The notes under the pieces: model-generated
The model's input: the letters and a program-made list of their open reading frames with translations, nothing else
Database searches by the model: none
What the model was told of the DNA's origin: nothing
Made by a program: the position numbers and the translations under genes
Source of the DNA: Pseudomonadota bacterium
GTDB taxonomy: Bacteria; Pseudomonadota; Alphaproteobacteria; Rhizobiales; Xanthobacteraceae
DNA length: 64,000 bases
Assembly: GCA_023422775.1 (NCBI GenBank)
Contig: JAFAGM010000014.1
Location: 62,001 to 126,000, forward strand
Direction of reading: 5' to 3'
Part shown: positions 50,537 through 58,958 of the stretch, piece after piece
Layout: every line of letters starts with the position of its first letter
Position numbering within the stretch: position 1 is the first letter of the stretch

Positions 50537-51577
50537 TCAGCTGATCTCCTTGCGCACAGTCGCCGCGGCATCGCACATCGCCTTCAGCTTTCCAAACGCG
50601 ATATGGCGCGGCATGTATTTCATGCCGCAATCGGGCGCCACCACCAGGCGGTCGGCGGCGACATGCTTCAGGCCGTTGCGAATGCGATCTGCGACAATCT
50701 CCGCCGGCTCGATCTCGGGATTGCCGAGGTCGAGCACGCCGAGCATGACTTTCTTCGACGAGAGAGCCTTGAGTACGCCAAGGTCGAGTTTTGGCTGTGC
50801 CGCCTCGATCGAAATCTGCTCGGCGCTGGTGTCGGCGAGTTCGGCGAGGAAGGAATAGCCGGCCGGCTTGGTCGAGCCGGGCACGACGGCGGCATAGCCG
50901 AAACACAAATGCACGACGGTGGGGACCGTGACGCCTTGAAGTGCGCGGTTGATGGCCTTCACGGCGTAGCGCCGGGCGAGGTCCGGATTGTTGCGCACCC
51001 AGGGCTCGTCGAGCTGGATCACGTCGGCGCCGGCCTTCTGCAGATCGAGCGCCTCGGCGTTGACGGCGGCGGCGAACGCCATCGCCAGCTCCTCGTCGTC
51101 CTTGTAGAACTCGTTCCTGGCCTGCTGGCTCATCGTGAACGGGCCGGGCAGGGTGATCTTGGCCGCGCGGTCGGTATTCCTGCGCAAAAATTCCATGTCG
51201 TGCAGTTCGACCGGCTTGCTGCGCTTCACTTCGCCGACGACGCGCGGCACCGGCGTCTCGTGTCCGGTGCGCGAAGTGATGATGGCGGGCTTTTCGTCGT
51301 CGATGCCGTCGAGCGCCGTCGCAAAACGGTTGGAATAGCTTTCACGGCGGATTTCGCCGTCGGTGACGACATCGATGCCGGCGCGCTCCATATCCCTGAT
51401 GGCGACGATGGTGGCATCGTCCTGTGCTTCTTCCAGATGTTCGGCCGGCAGCCGCCACATCGCATGCATCCGCGTGCGCGGCACCACCTTCGACAGCATG
51501 GCGCGATCCACCAGCCATTCCGGCTGCGGATAGCTCCCGACCACGGTGGTCGGGAGCAGATGCTTCGGCAGGTTCAT
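50537..51577 (-). CDS. MetE-like methyltransferase catalytic-domain protein
   Basis: A 346-aa protein equal to the C-terminal catalytic half of cobalamin-independent methionine synthase. It starts LPTTVVGSYPQPEWLVDRAM. Zinc ligands are conserved: His and Cys in VVHLCFGYA (about 220-222), Glu in QISIEAAQP and Cys in APDCGMKYM (about 317). The N-terminal folate-guiding half of MetE is absent, so the methyl donor may be something else. GGAG precedes the ATG. It follows an FAH-family hydrolase, deacetylase and ABC importer on the same strand, so a role in using an imported methylated or sulfur compound is possible. Confidence 0.9.
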   Translation of the reverse strand: MNLPKHLLPTTVVGSYPQPEWLVDRAMLSKVVPRTRMHAMWRLPAEHLEEAQDDATIVAIRDMERAGIDVVTDGEIRRESYSNRFATALDGIDDEKPAIITSRTGHETPVPRVVGEVKRSKPVELHDMEFLRRNTDRAAKITLPGPFTMSQQARNEFYKDDEELAMAFAAAVNAEALDLQKAGADVIQLDEPWVRNNPDLARRYAVKAINRALQGVTVPTVVHLCFGYAAVVPGSTKPAGYSFLAELADTSAEQISIEAAQPKLDLGVLKALSSKKVMLGVLDLGNPEIEPAEIVADRIRNGLKHVAADRLVVAPDCGMKYMPRHIAFGKLKAMCDAAATVRKEIS

Positions 51578-51612
51578 GATCGTCTCCTTGCTCTTCTTGT
51601 TGGTTCCGTCTC

Positions 51613-52482
51613 TCAGGCGGCGCGCGTCGCAGCAGCCGCAACTTCGTCTTTCACGGGATTGCGAAGCACGCCGATCCCGGACACCTCGACCTCGACCACG
51701 TCGCCTTCCTTCATCCAGAGCGGCGGCGTGCGATAGGCGCCGACACCGCCGGTGGTGCCGGTGACGATGACGTCGCCCGGGACGAGTTCGGTGAAGGTCG
51801 AGCAGTAGGCGATCAGGGCAGGGACGTCGAAGACGAGATCGGAGATCGGCGCCGCCTGCACCTCGACGCCGTTGAGGCGGGTCGCAATCGTCTGCTTGCT
51901 GATATCGGGGATTTCGTCCGTCGTGACCATCCACGGCCCGAACGCGCCGGTGCCGACGAAGTTCTTGCCCGGTGCGAACTGCGAGGTGTGCCGCTGCCAG
52001 TCGCGGATGCTGCCGTCATTGTAGCAGGCATAGCCTGCGACATGCGAAAGTGCCGCTTCGCGCGCGATGCGCCGGCCGGCCTTGCCGATGATAACGGCCA
52101 TTTCGCCTTCATAGTCGAACCGTTCCGACTCCAGCGGCCGGATCATCGGCTGGCCGCCGCCGACCTGGCTGTTGGCGAAGCGGGTGAAGATCATCGGGTG
52201 CGGCGGCGTGGGATGACCGCTTTCGGCGAGATGCGTGGCGTAGTTGACGCCGATGCAGAAGATCTTGTCCGGGTCCGGCACGGTCGGCAGCAGTTCGATT
52301 TCGGCGAGCGCATAGTCGGGACGCTCGGTCTGCAGCGCCTTCAGTGCGTCGAGCGGTCCGTCCGCGAGCAGGGCCTTCAGGGTCGGAAACGCCTTCAGCC
52401 GCTTGCCCGCATCAATGATGCCGGCATTGGTAACCAGGCCGTAGGTGGCGGTCTGACCTGCCTTGAAACTCGCGATCTTCAT
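51613..52482 (-). CDS. fumarylacetoacetate hydrolase-family protein
   Basis: A 289-aa FAH-fold enzyme. The metal-binding residues are visible in the motif FDYEGEMAVIIG (EGE, about 121-126) and earlier KIFCIGVNYATHLAESG. SNPVKDEV-like LRNPVKDEV and TPPLWMKEGDVVEVEVSGIG are at the end. Members hydrolyse or decarboxylate 2-oxo acids after ring cleavage. It overlaps the upstream polysaccharide deacetylase gene by four bases (ATGA), so the two are coupled. Confidence 0.93.
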   Translation of the reverse strand: MKIASFKAGQTATYGLVTNAGIIDAGKRLKAFPTLKALLADGPLDALKALQTERPDYALAEIELLPTVPDPDKIFCIGVNYATHLAESGHPTPPHPMIFTRFANSQVGGGQPMIRPLESERFDYEGEMAVIIGKAGRRIAREAALSHVAGYACYNDGSIRDWQRHTSQFAPGKNFVGTGAFGPWMVTTDEIPDISKQTIATRLNGVEVQAAPISDLVFDVPALIAYCSTFTELVPGDVIVTGTTGGVGAYRTPPLWMKEGDVVEVEVSGIGVLRNPVKDEVAAAATRAA

Positions 52483-53144
52483 CGTTCTGCGCTTTCTTCG
52501 ATGGAGGAGACATATTGTTCGATCGGCCGCACGATCTCGCCCGACCGGATCGGGACGCAGTCGGGTGGAAAGTCCTGCCGGATGCGCGCGCCGCTCTCGC
52601 TGGCGCGCTCGAGAAAGCGCTCGAGATGATCCATCGCGCCGGTCGGCAGATCGTGCAGCACCATCAGGCTCCACGGCTGCGAACGGCACTGTTGCAGCGC
52701 GCGTTCGGTCCAGCCGTCGGGATCATCCCAGTCGCGGGGAATCGCGTTCCAGAGCACGCAAGCGTGCTTGTTGCGCCTGAGATAATCCACGACGGACGGT
52801 TTCAGCAGCCGCGTGTCGAGATTGCCGCCGCCGCCGAACGGCCGGAACCAGCGCTCGGCGTGGGCGAGGTCGCCGATTGCGGCTTGCGTCCGGCCGATCT
52901 CCTTCTCCGCCGTCGCCACATCGGGCTGCTGCCCGAGCGGGACGGAGTGGGTGAATGTGTGATTGCCGATCCAGTGGCCTTCGTCACGCGCCCGCGCCGC
53001 AAGCCTTCGGCGTTCGCCATCACCGAGCTTCTCGCCGATCACGAAGAAGGTCGCCTTGATGGCGCGTTCGCGCAGGATGTCGAGCACGCGCGGCGTCACT
53101 CCGGGCTCCGGGCCGTTGTCGAATGTCAGCGTCAGGTCGAACAT
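52479..53144 (-). CDS. NodB-type polysaccharide deacetylase family protein
   Basis: A 221-aa metal-dependent deacetylase-fold protein. Motif 1 reads LTFDNGPEPGVTPRVLDIL, where the second Asp of TFDD is Asn; motif 2 is HWIGNHTFTH (His pair kept); motif 3 is RPFGGGG. The Asp to Asn change removes a usual metal ligand, so the enzyme may use a different metal or act on another amide or imide bond. Its coupling to an FAH-family gene supports a small-molecule rather than cell-wall role. Start chosen at MFDLTLTF. Confidence 0.85.
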   Translation of the reverse strand: MFDLTLTFDNGPEPGVTPRVLDILRERAIKATFFVIGEKLGDGERRRLAARARDEGHWIGNHTFTHSVPLGQQPDVATAEKEIGRTQAAIGDLAHAERWFRPFGGGGNLDTRLLKPSVVDYLRRNKHACVLWNAIPRDWDDPDGWTERALQQCRSQPWSLMVLHDLPTGAMDHLERFLERASESGARIRQDFPPDCVPIRSGEIVRPIEQYVSSIEESAER

Positions 53145-53157
53145 TTCGATTGGCCCT

Positions 53158-53955
53158 TCACGTCGCGGGCTGCAGGGTGGGAGCGATTTCCTCCGCGGCG
53201 TTCTGGCCGGCGCGGGTGCCGGTCTGCCAGATCGCGGCCTTGCGCTCGATCCACTTGATCGCAGCGTTGAAGGCGATCGCCATCGCCAGCACCAGCAGCA
53301 CGCCGGCAAAGACATGCGGGCTGTCGAGAATGGTGCGGTAGCGCGAGATCAGATAGCCGATGCCGGCGGACGAGATCAGCATCTCGGACACCACGACGCC
53401 GACGATCACCAGCGCTCCGCCGACCCGCAGTCCCGACAGCACGGTCGGGATCGCCGCGGGAATGATCACGCGGACCAGCCGCTGGCTCATCGTCGCGCCC
53501 ATGCTGCGGGCGGCCAAAATCAATTGCGGATCGATGGTCTGGATGCCGGCGGCGGTGGCGAGCATCGTCGGCAGGAAGCCGTAGATCGACGCGAACGCGA
53601 TCTTGGACTCCGAGCCGATGCCGAGCCACACCGTGAACACCGGGTAGAGGATAACCAGCGGCACCGCATAGAGGCTGGAAACCATCGGCATGATCAGGAT
53701 GCGCGGCCGCGGCAGGCTGCCGACGATGGCCCCCAAGAGGATGCCGCCGCCGCAGGCGATCGCCATCGAGATCGCCACTTCATATAGCGTGACGGCAAGG
53801 GCGTGGCCGAATTCGCCGGCCTCGTTCCATCCGGCGATCAGCGTCGAGGACAGCGACGGCAGAAACAGTTCGGGGATCAGGCCTGCGCGCGGCAGGATTT
53901 CCCACAGCGCGATCAGGCCGATCACGATCAATCTGCGAAGCGTTGCGGCGCTCAT
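53158..53955 (-). CDS. ABC importer permease 1 (SsuC/TauC type)
   Basis: A 265-aa integral membrane permease with about six helices. The cytoplasmic EAA-like loop is seen in AARSMGATMSQRLVRVIIPAAIPTVLSGL (core SMGATMSQRLVRVIIPAAIP). It belongs to the nitrate/sulfonate/taurine transporter family. It sits at the 3' end of the importer set and is the second of two distinct permeases, suggesting a heterodimeric channel. Confidence 0.93.
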   Translation of the reverse strand: MSAATLRRLIVIGLIALWEILPRAGLIPELFLPSLSSTLIAGWNEAGEFGHALAVTLYEVAISMAIACGGGILLGAIVGSLPRPRILIMPMVSSLYAVPLVILYPVFTVWLGIGSESKIAFASIYGFLPTMLATAAGIQTIDPQLILAARSMGATMSQRLVRVIIPAAIPTVLSGLRVGGALVIVGVVVSEMLISSAGIGYLISRYRTILDSPHVFAGVLLVLAMAIAFNAAIKWIERKAAIWQTGTRAGQNAAEEIAPTLQPAT

Positions 53956-53962
53956 GTCAGCC

Positions 53963-54760
53963 TCACGCCGATTTGCGGATGTGCCGCCAGATGCGGTCGC
54001 GCAATATGCCGAAGGTGTCGCCGCTCAGCATCTCGTAGGTGCGCGGGCGCGGCAGCGAGACCTGAAGGTGATCGACGATGCGGCCGGGCCGCGGCGACAT
54101 CACGACGACCTCGTCGGCGAGATAGACCGCCTCGGTCAGGCTGTGGGTGACGAATACCACCGTCTTGCCGGTCGCGGCCCAGATCCGCAGCAGTTCGTCG
54201 CCCATGGTCATGCGCGTCTGTTCATCGAGGGCGGCGAACGGCTCGTCCATCAGCAGCACCGGCGGGTCCTGCACCAGCCCGCGCGCGATCGAGACGCGCT
54301 GCTTCATGCCGCCGGAGAGTTCGTGCGGATGGCGCTTGCCGAAGCCGTCGAGGCCGACGAGCCTCAAGGCGTCCTGCGCCCTGGCGCGGCGATCGCTTTT
54401 CGGGATGCCACGCAGCGCCAGCGGAAATTCGACGTTGTCTTCGGCCGTGAGCCAGGGAAACAGGCTCGCCTCCTGGAACACGACGCCGACGCGGTTGGGA
54501 TCGGGCTCGGGGATCGGCGCGCCGCTGATGGTGATGGTGCCTGAGGTCTGCTGGCGCAGGCCGGCCATCATCATCAAAAGGGTCGACTTGCCGCAACCGC
54601 TCGGGCCGACCAGCACGACGAAGCGGCCGGGCTTGACGTCGAGCGAAACGTCTTCGAGCGCGACAACGTCCTGCGTCGTGGTCTTGAAGATCTGCCCGAC
54701 GTTGCGGACCTCGATCGCGCCGGCCGGCTTCAGCGGGGTTATGTTCGCCAATGGCTGCAT
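53963..54760 (-). CDS. ABC importer ATPase (SsuB/TauB type)
   Basis: A 265-aa nucleotide-binding subunit. Walker A GPSGCGKST (about 54-62), Q-loop VFQEASLFPWLTAEDNVEFP, signature LSGGMKQRVSIARGLVQDP (about 144-162), Walker B PPVLLMDEPFAALDEQTR and switch His in VFVTHSLTEA. The ATG at 54760 has GGTGG upstream and is preferred over one five codons earlier. It overlaps the end of the neighbouring permease gene by about 20 bases. Confidence 0.94.
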   Translation of the reverse strand: MQPLANITPLKPAGAIEVRNVGQIFKTTTQDVVALEDVSLDVKPGRFVVLVGPSGCGKSTLLMMMAGLRQQTSGTITISGAPIPEPDPNRVGVVFQEASLFPWLTAEDNVEFPLALRGIPKSDRRARAQDALRLVGLDGFGKRHPHELSGGMKQRVSIARGLVQDPPVLLMDEPFAALDEQTRMTMGDELLRIWAATGKTVVFVTHSLTEAVYLADEVVVMSPRPGRIVDHLQVSLPRPRTYEMLSGDTFGILRDRIWRHIRKSA

Positions 54761-55491
54761 CGTGTTTCCACCCATCTGACCATTTCGTTGAAGGTAATCG
54801 CGATCACGGCGATCATGACCACGCCGGCCAGCAATTGCTTCATCTGGAAGTTTTCGCCCCAGGTCGCGATCTGGTGGCCGATGCCGTCGCGCGAGGCGTA
54901 CATTTCGGCGAGAATGACGCCGGTGAGGTTGAAGATCATCGATATCCGCAGCGCTTCCAGCAGCACCGGAAGCATGCTCGGCAGATAGACGCGGAACGCC
55001 GTCTGCATCGGCGTCGCGCCATAGGAACGGGCGACAGTCAGATGCTCGACCTTGACCGACTCCACCGCCGTCGTGGTCGACATGATCACGATGAAGATCG
55101 TCGAGAAGAATCCGAAGCCGACCTTCTGCGCGAAGCCGACCCCGAACACCAGGATGAACATCGGCAGGAAGATCGACTTCGGAATGCTGAAGGCAAAGAA
55201 CAGCAGCGGCTTTGCCACGTCGGCAAAGTAGCGGTTCTCCGCGATCAGGAAGCCGATCAGCGCGCCGAACGGCACGGCGAGCGCGAATGCGGTCAGCACC
55301 TCGCTCGCCGTCACCAGCAGATCCTTGCGCACGCTCGCCCGCTGCAGGAGATCGCCGAGAGTTACCAGCGTGTCTGATGCCGACGGGAGCAGGCGCGGGT
55401 TGACGAGGCCGGTGCGCGACAGGATTTCCCAGATCGCGAACAGCGCCACCACGATGGCGATCCGCGCCGCCTTTACGCCCAAACCGCGCAT
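54739..55491 (-). CDS. ABC importer permease 2 (SsuC/TauC type)
   Basis: A 250-aa membrane permease of the same family as the other one, with the loop VARSYGATPMQTAFRVYLPSMLP. The two permeases share only about one third of residues by eye, so this is not a recent duplication. Placement between the binding protein and ATPase genes suggests both are used together. Start may be GTG one codon upstream of the ATG. Confidence 0.93.
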   Translation of the reverse strand: MRGLGVKAARIAIVVALFAIWEILSRTGLVNPRLLPSASDTLVTLGDLLQRASVRKDLLVTASEVLTAFALAVPFGALIGFLIAENRYFADVAKPLLFFAFSIPKSIFLPMFILVFGVGFAQKVGFGFFSTIFIVIMSTTTAVESVKVEHLTVARSYGATPMQTAFRVYLPSMLPVLLEALRISMIFNLTGVILAEMYASRDGIGHQIATWGENFQMKQLLAGVVMIAVIAITFNEMVRWVETRCSHWRT

Positions 55492-55500
55492 CACGCCGCC

Positions 55501-56472
55501 TCAGGGCTTGGTCGGAACCGGCTTGAACTGCGTCGAGATGATCTCGGCAGCGGGCCCCAGGTCCTTCATGCCGCCGGCCTTGGCCATGTCGAGGGCGAGT
55601 TGAAGCTGTTCAGGAATCTTCGCTCTATCCATGCTGCCGTCGGTTTCCAGCTTCATGATCGTGTTCTCGTATTCCAGCGCCGCGATCTCGGCGGGAATCT
55701 CATAGAGATCGGCGATCAGCTTGACGGAGACGTCCTTGTTGGCGCGCATGAAGGCCAGCGCGCCATAGAGCGCGTTCAGCGTCTTCTGCACCACTTGCGG
55801 CTTGTCCTGCACGTATTTGTCGAGCGCGATCCAGCCGGCGGCGAGGTTCGGCGGCACTTCCTTCGAGAAGTCGAGGATAGTGCGCGCTTCGCCGGATTTG
55901 GAGATCTGGAAGCTCAGCGGCGAATAGACCACGGCCGCGTCGACATTGCCGGCGAGCAGGTTCGGCACCAGGCCGCCGCCGCCGACCGGCACGCGGGTGA
56001 ACTCGATCTTCTTGTCCTGCTGGGTCCACAGCGCCAGCAGATCGGAACCGGAACCGGCCGAGGTGATCGCGACCTTCTTGCCCTTCAAATCAGGAACGCC
56101 GAGCGTCGACTTGGAGAGCGTCATCAGCTGCCAGCCGTAATAGCCCATGGCGGCGTTCGCGAGCACCTTGGAGTTCACGCCCTTCTTACGCCCGGCCGAG
56201 ACCAGCGAGGTCGCATCGAGAATGACGTCTGCGGCGCCCGCCGCCATCGCCTCGAACGTCTCGGCGCCGCCGCGGTAGATCGTCAGCTCGGCCTTGATGC
56301 CTTCCTTCTCGAACAGCTTCTGGCGCACCGCGGTTTCCGCGATCGTGGTCGGCCAGTAGGTCTTGGTCGGAAGACCGATGCGAACGGTGTCGGCGGCTTG
56401 CGCCATGCCCGATGCGCCAAGGATGCTCGCGGCGGAGATGGCTGCAATCATGTTGCGTCGTGTGATGTTCAT
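55501..56472 (-). CDS. NMT1/SsuA-type periplasmic substrate-binding protein
   Basis: A 323-aa exported binding protein with a signal peptide (MNITRRNMIAAISAASILGA, cleavage after AQA; the RRN sequence could allow Tat export). The mature part starts DTVRIGLPTKTYWPTTIAE and includes LTIYRGGAETFEAMAAGAAD and KKVAITSAGSGSDLLAL, the usual pattern of NMT1/THI5-like ligands (sulfonates, pyrimidines, phthalate-type acids). The substrate cannot be told by eye. First gene of the transporter unit and preceded by a GntR regulator. Confidence 0.92.
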   Translation of the reverse strand: MNITRRNMIAAISAASILGASGMAQAADTVRIGLPTKTYWPTTIAETAVRQKLFEKEGIKAELTIYRGGAETFEAMAAGAADVILDATSLVSAGRKKGVNSKVLANAAMGYYGWQLMTLSKSTLGVPDLKGKKVAITSAGSGSDLLALWTQQDKKIEFTRVPVGGGGLVPNLLAGNVDAAVVYSPLSFQISKSGEARTILDFSKEVPPNLAAGWIALDKYVQDKPQVVQKTLNALYGALAFMRANKDVSVKLIADLYEIPAEIAALEYENTIMKLETDGSMDRAKIPEQLQLALDMAKAGGMKDLGPAAEIISTQFKPVPTKP

Positions 56473-56521
56473 AGTGACGTTTCCCTTGCGTTTTTTGATT
56501 GGGCTGGCTTCGAACGAAAGA

Positions 56522-57250
56522 TCAGATGGTGCCGCCAACCTTGGAGGCACCGGTTGTGGCGAGTTCGACCAGGTGCATGGTCGCCCGGAAATGGGTTGAA
56601 AGCGCAGCGACGGCGCTGTCGGCATCGCGCTTGAGCACAGCTTGCACGATCGCCGCGTGCTCGGCCTCGACGTTGCGGGCTTTCTCGGTGTCGCGCCGGA
56701 TCGAGAGCCTTCGATAGCGTTCGCTCTGCTCGTGCAGCACGTCGCGGAAGCCGAGCAGCCACTGCGAGCCGCAGGCGTTCACCAGCGTGCGGTGGAAGAT
56801 GCGGTGACGCACCACCCATTCCTCGTAGTGATGGGTCGGATCGTCGGGATAGGTGTAGGGCACGGCGCAGAGTGCTGTGAAGGTGCGCTCCACCGACGCG
56901 AGCCATGCCGCGTCGCCACGCTCGATCGAGCGCCGTAGCGCCAGGCCCTCGATGTCGATCCGGGTCTGCGTCACGTCGCGCAGATCGGCCGGCGAGACCG
57001 GGCTGACGCGAAAGCCGCGCTGGTCGGACGCCTGCACCAGCCCGTCGGCGACCAGCCGCGACAGCGCCTCGCGCACCGCCGCAAGGCTGACCGAAAACTG
57101 CTTGGCGAGGCCCGCGATATGCAGCTTCTGGCCCGGCAGCAGGCGGGTCGAAAGGATGTCCGCGCGCAGCCGTTCCTGAACGGCCGACGTCAGGCTTCGC
57201 GGCCGTTCGTCCGCCCGATCGTCACTGAAACTCAACCCGATGCTGCCCAT
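56522..57250 (-). CDS. GntR-family (FCD) transcriptional regulator
   Basis: A 242-aa FadR-type repressor. Winged-helix domain at about 12-80 (RPRSLTSAVQERLRADILST, LAKQFSVSLAAVREALSRL), then an FCD domain with metal-binding Asp/His (DIEGLALRRSIERGD, HRIFHRTLVNACGSQWL, EHAAIVQAVLKRDAD). It lies upstream of the ABC importer genes in the same direction and probably controls them with the imported compound or a breakdown product as effector. Start at MGSIGLSF is preferred; a 22-codon extension reaches toward the marR gene. Confidence 0.92.
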   Translation of the reverse strand: MGSIGLSFSDDRADERPRSLTSAVQERLRADILSTRLLPGQKLHIAGLAKQFSVSLAAVREALSRLVADGLVQASDQRGFRVSPVSPADLRDVTQTRIDIEGLALRRSIERGDAAWLASVERTFTALCAVPYTYPDDPTHHYEEWVVRHRIFHRTLVNACGSQWLLGFRDVLHEQSERYRRLSIRRDTEKARNVEAEHAAIVQAVLKRDADSAVAALSTHFRATMHLVELATTGASKVGGTI

Positions 57251-57432
57251 GGCGGGCGGAGATTGGCGAGAGAAGGCGATGCCGTCAATCGAAAATCGAT
57301 TTTTTGTCCAAGGCATTGTGCCGCGGAGGATTTGGCTCGTCTGTCGATGCGATCGGACGGATCACGAAGAAGCGTTCTCGACTGAGCCGCGCGCATGGTG
57401 ACAGCCCGACGGCAGCCGTGTAGATAGTTCGT

Positions 57433-57903
57433 ATGCGAAATAAATTGCCCGAGAGGATCGATTTGAGTCCGCGTCGCGAGCACCGGCTGGTTTTCCTGCT
57501 TACCGTCGCGCAGCGCCGGCTGCAGCGCTGGATGGCGGCGCGGCCGCAAGCAGATGGCGTGACGGCGGCGCAGACCGGATTGCTGTTCGTTCTCGGCCGG
57601 CAGGACGGCGTGCTGATGGGCAAAGCCGGAGCGGCGCTCGACCTCGGCCCGCCCGGCATCAGCGGGCTGGTGGACCGGATGACGGCAGCGAACCTGATCC
57701 GGCGGCGTGCCGATCCGGATGACGGGCGGGCGTGGCGGCTATGGCTGACGCCGGCCGGCCGCGCGGCGCTGGCGCAGGCGAAGGCCGGGCTCGTCGAGGT
57801 CAACGCGCGCCTCACCGAAGGATTCAGCGAAGCCGAGATCGATGTCGTCGCGCGCTGGCTGACCAGCCTGCAAACCAGATTTCCCAGAGGAGAAGACCAA
57901 TGA
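57433..57903 (+). CDS. MarR-family transcriptional regulator
   Basis: A 156-aa winged-helix regulator. Helix-turn-helix KAGAALDLGPPGISGLVDRM (about 57-76) and wing RRADPDDGRAWRLWLTPAGR are typical. It is coupled to an enoyl-CoA hydratase gene by an overlapping stop/start and may sense an acyl- or aryl-CoA. A palindrome TTCGTATGCGAA (57428-57439) straddles the first ATG, so the true start may be the TTG at 57463, which has GAGAGGA upstream. Confidence 0.9.
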   Translation: MRNKLPERIDLSPRREHRLVFLLTVAQRRLQRWMAARPQADGVTAAQTGLLFVLGRQDGVLMGKAGAALDLGPPGISGLVDRMTAANLIRRRADPDDGRAWRLWLTPAGRAALAQAKAGLVEVNARLTEGFSEAEIDVVARWLTSLQTRFPRGEDQ

Positions 57904-58673
57904 CCGAGCATATCAGGATCGAGAAGAGTGACGGCATCCTGAGCCTGACGATGGCGCGTCCCGCCAAGAAGAACGCGTTGTCGAATGCGATGTACGGGGC
58001 GCTGGCGGACGCGATCGAGGCGGCCGAGACCGACAGCTCCGTTCGCGTATTGCTGATCCGGGGCGAGGGCGACATGTTCACCGCCGGCAACGATGTCGGC
58101 GAGTTCGCGATGATGGCGACCGGCGCCTTCGAGGGCGAGCGGCATGTCGGCCGCTTCGTGCAGACGATCGCGAAATCGAGCCGTCCGCTGGTCGCGGCCG
58201 TTCAGGGACGCGCCGTCGGCATCGGCACCACGATGCTGCTGCATTGCGACCTGGTCGTGCTGGCCGAGAACGCCCTGCTGTCGACGCCGTTCGTCAATCT
58301 CGCGCTGGTGCCGGAAGCCGCGTCAAGCCTGCTGATGCCGCTGCGCATCGGCTATGCGCGCGCCTACGAGATGTTCGCGCTCGGCGAAGCCGTGGATGCG
58401 AAATCCGCGCTCGCCTGGGGCCTCGCCAACCGGGTGGTGCCGCTGGAGAAGCTCGACGCCGAGGCGAGGGCGCTTGCGTCCCGGCTGGCGAAGCAACCGG
58501 CGGGCGCCATCAGCGCGACCAAGCGGCTGATGCGCAGTCCGGAACTTCTGCTCGGCCAGATCGCGGCGGAGAGCGCAAGGTTCGCGGAGCGCCTGACCAC
58601 CGTGGAAGCGCGCGAGGCTTTTACGGCGTTTGCCGAGCGCAGGCCGCCGGACTTCATGAAACTGGTCAGCTAG
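57900..58673 (+). CDS. enoyl-CoA hydratase/isomerase family protein
   Basis: A 257-aa crotonase-fold enzyme. The oxyanion-hole regions are SFTAGNDV-like MFTAGNDVGEF (about 60-70) and GRAVGIGTTMLLHCDLVV (about 105-122). Of the two catalytic glutamates of hydratases, one is replaced (GIGTT and LVPEAAS keep only one), which suggests an isomerase or a variant hydrolase. Start overlaps the marR stop (ATGA). Two palindromic repeats follow. Confidence 0.9.
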   Translation: MTEHIRIEKSDGILSLTMARPAKKNALSNAMYGALADAIEAAETDSSVRVLLIRGEGDMFTAGNDVGEFAMMATGAFEGERHVGRFVQTIAKSSRPLVAAVQGRAVGIGTTMLLHCDLVVLAENALLSTPFVNLALVPEAASSLLMPLRIGYARAYEMFALGEAVDAKSALAWGLANRVVPLEKLDAEARALASRLAKQPAGAISATKRLMRSPELLLGQIAAESARFAERLTTVEAREAFTAFAERRPPDFMKLVS

Positions 58674-58686
58674 CCGCAGACTTCGT

Positions 58687-58733
58687 GTCCCGGACGCGGT
58701 GCAGCGTGCAACGCTGCTCCGCTGAGCCGGGAC
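58687..58733. repeat. palindromic repeat, family A copy 2 (inverted)
   Basis: GTCCCGGACGCGGTGCAGCG...CTCCGCTGAGCCGGGAC is the reverse complement of the repeat at 43591-43639 apart from the central few bases and one arm position. It follows the enoyl-CoA hydratase gene by 14 bases. Confidence 0.75.
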
Positions 58734-58754
58734 CCACGCTGGCGGCCGAATGGA

Positions 58755-58810
58755 CCCCGGCTCTGCAGCGCGCCACGCCGCAAGTGCGGCGCGCTGCGCA
58801 GCGTCCGGGG
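58755..58810. repeat. palindromic repeat, variant adjacent to family A
   Basis: CCCCGGCTCTGCAGCGCG at the left and CGCGCTGCGCAGCGTCCGGGG at the right (last 20 bases GCGCTGCGCAGCGTCCGGGG) can pair, with an inner stem CGCCGC/GCGGCG. It is a larger relative of copy 2, 22 bases away, in the same intergenic region. Confidence 0.6.
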
Positions 58811-58958
58811 AACGCGGCCGAACCGATGCCGCAGACTTTTTGGCGACGCGCATCTATCCCAATTGAAAGTCGTCTAATTTCCGCATCCACGACCGGGAGG
58901 TAATTGACCGCCTGTCATGGCCCCGCTACCCATCCTTGATCGCCTGCGGGGGAAACAA

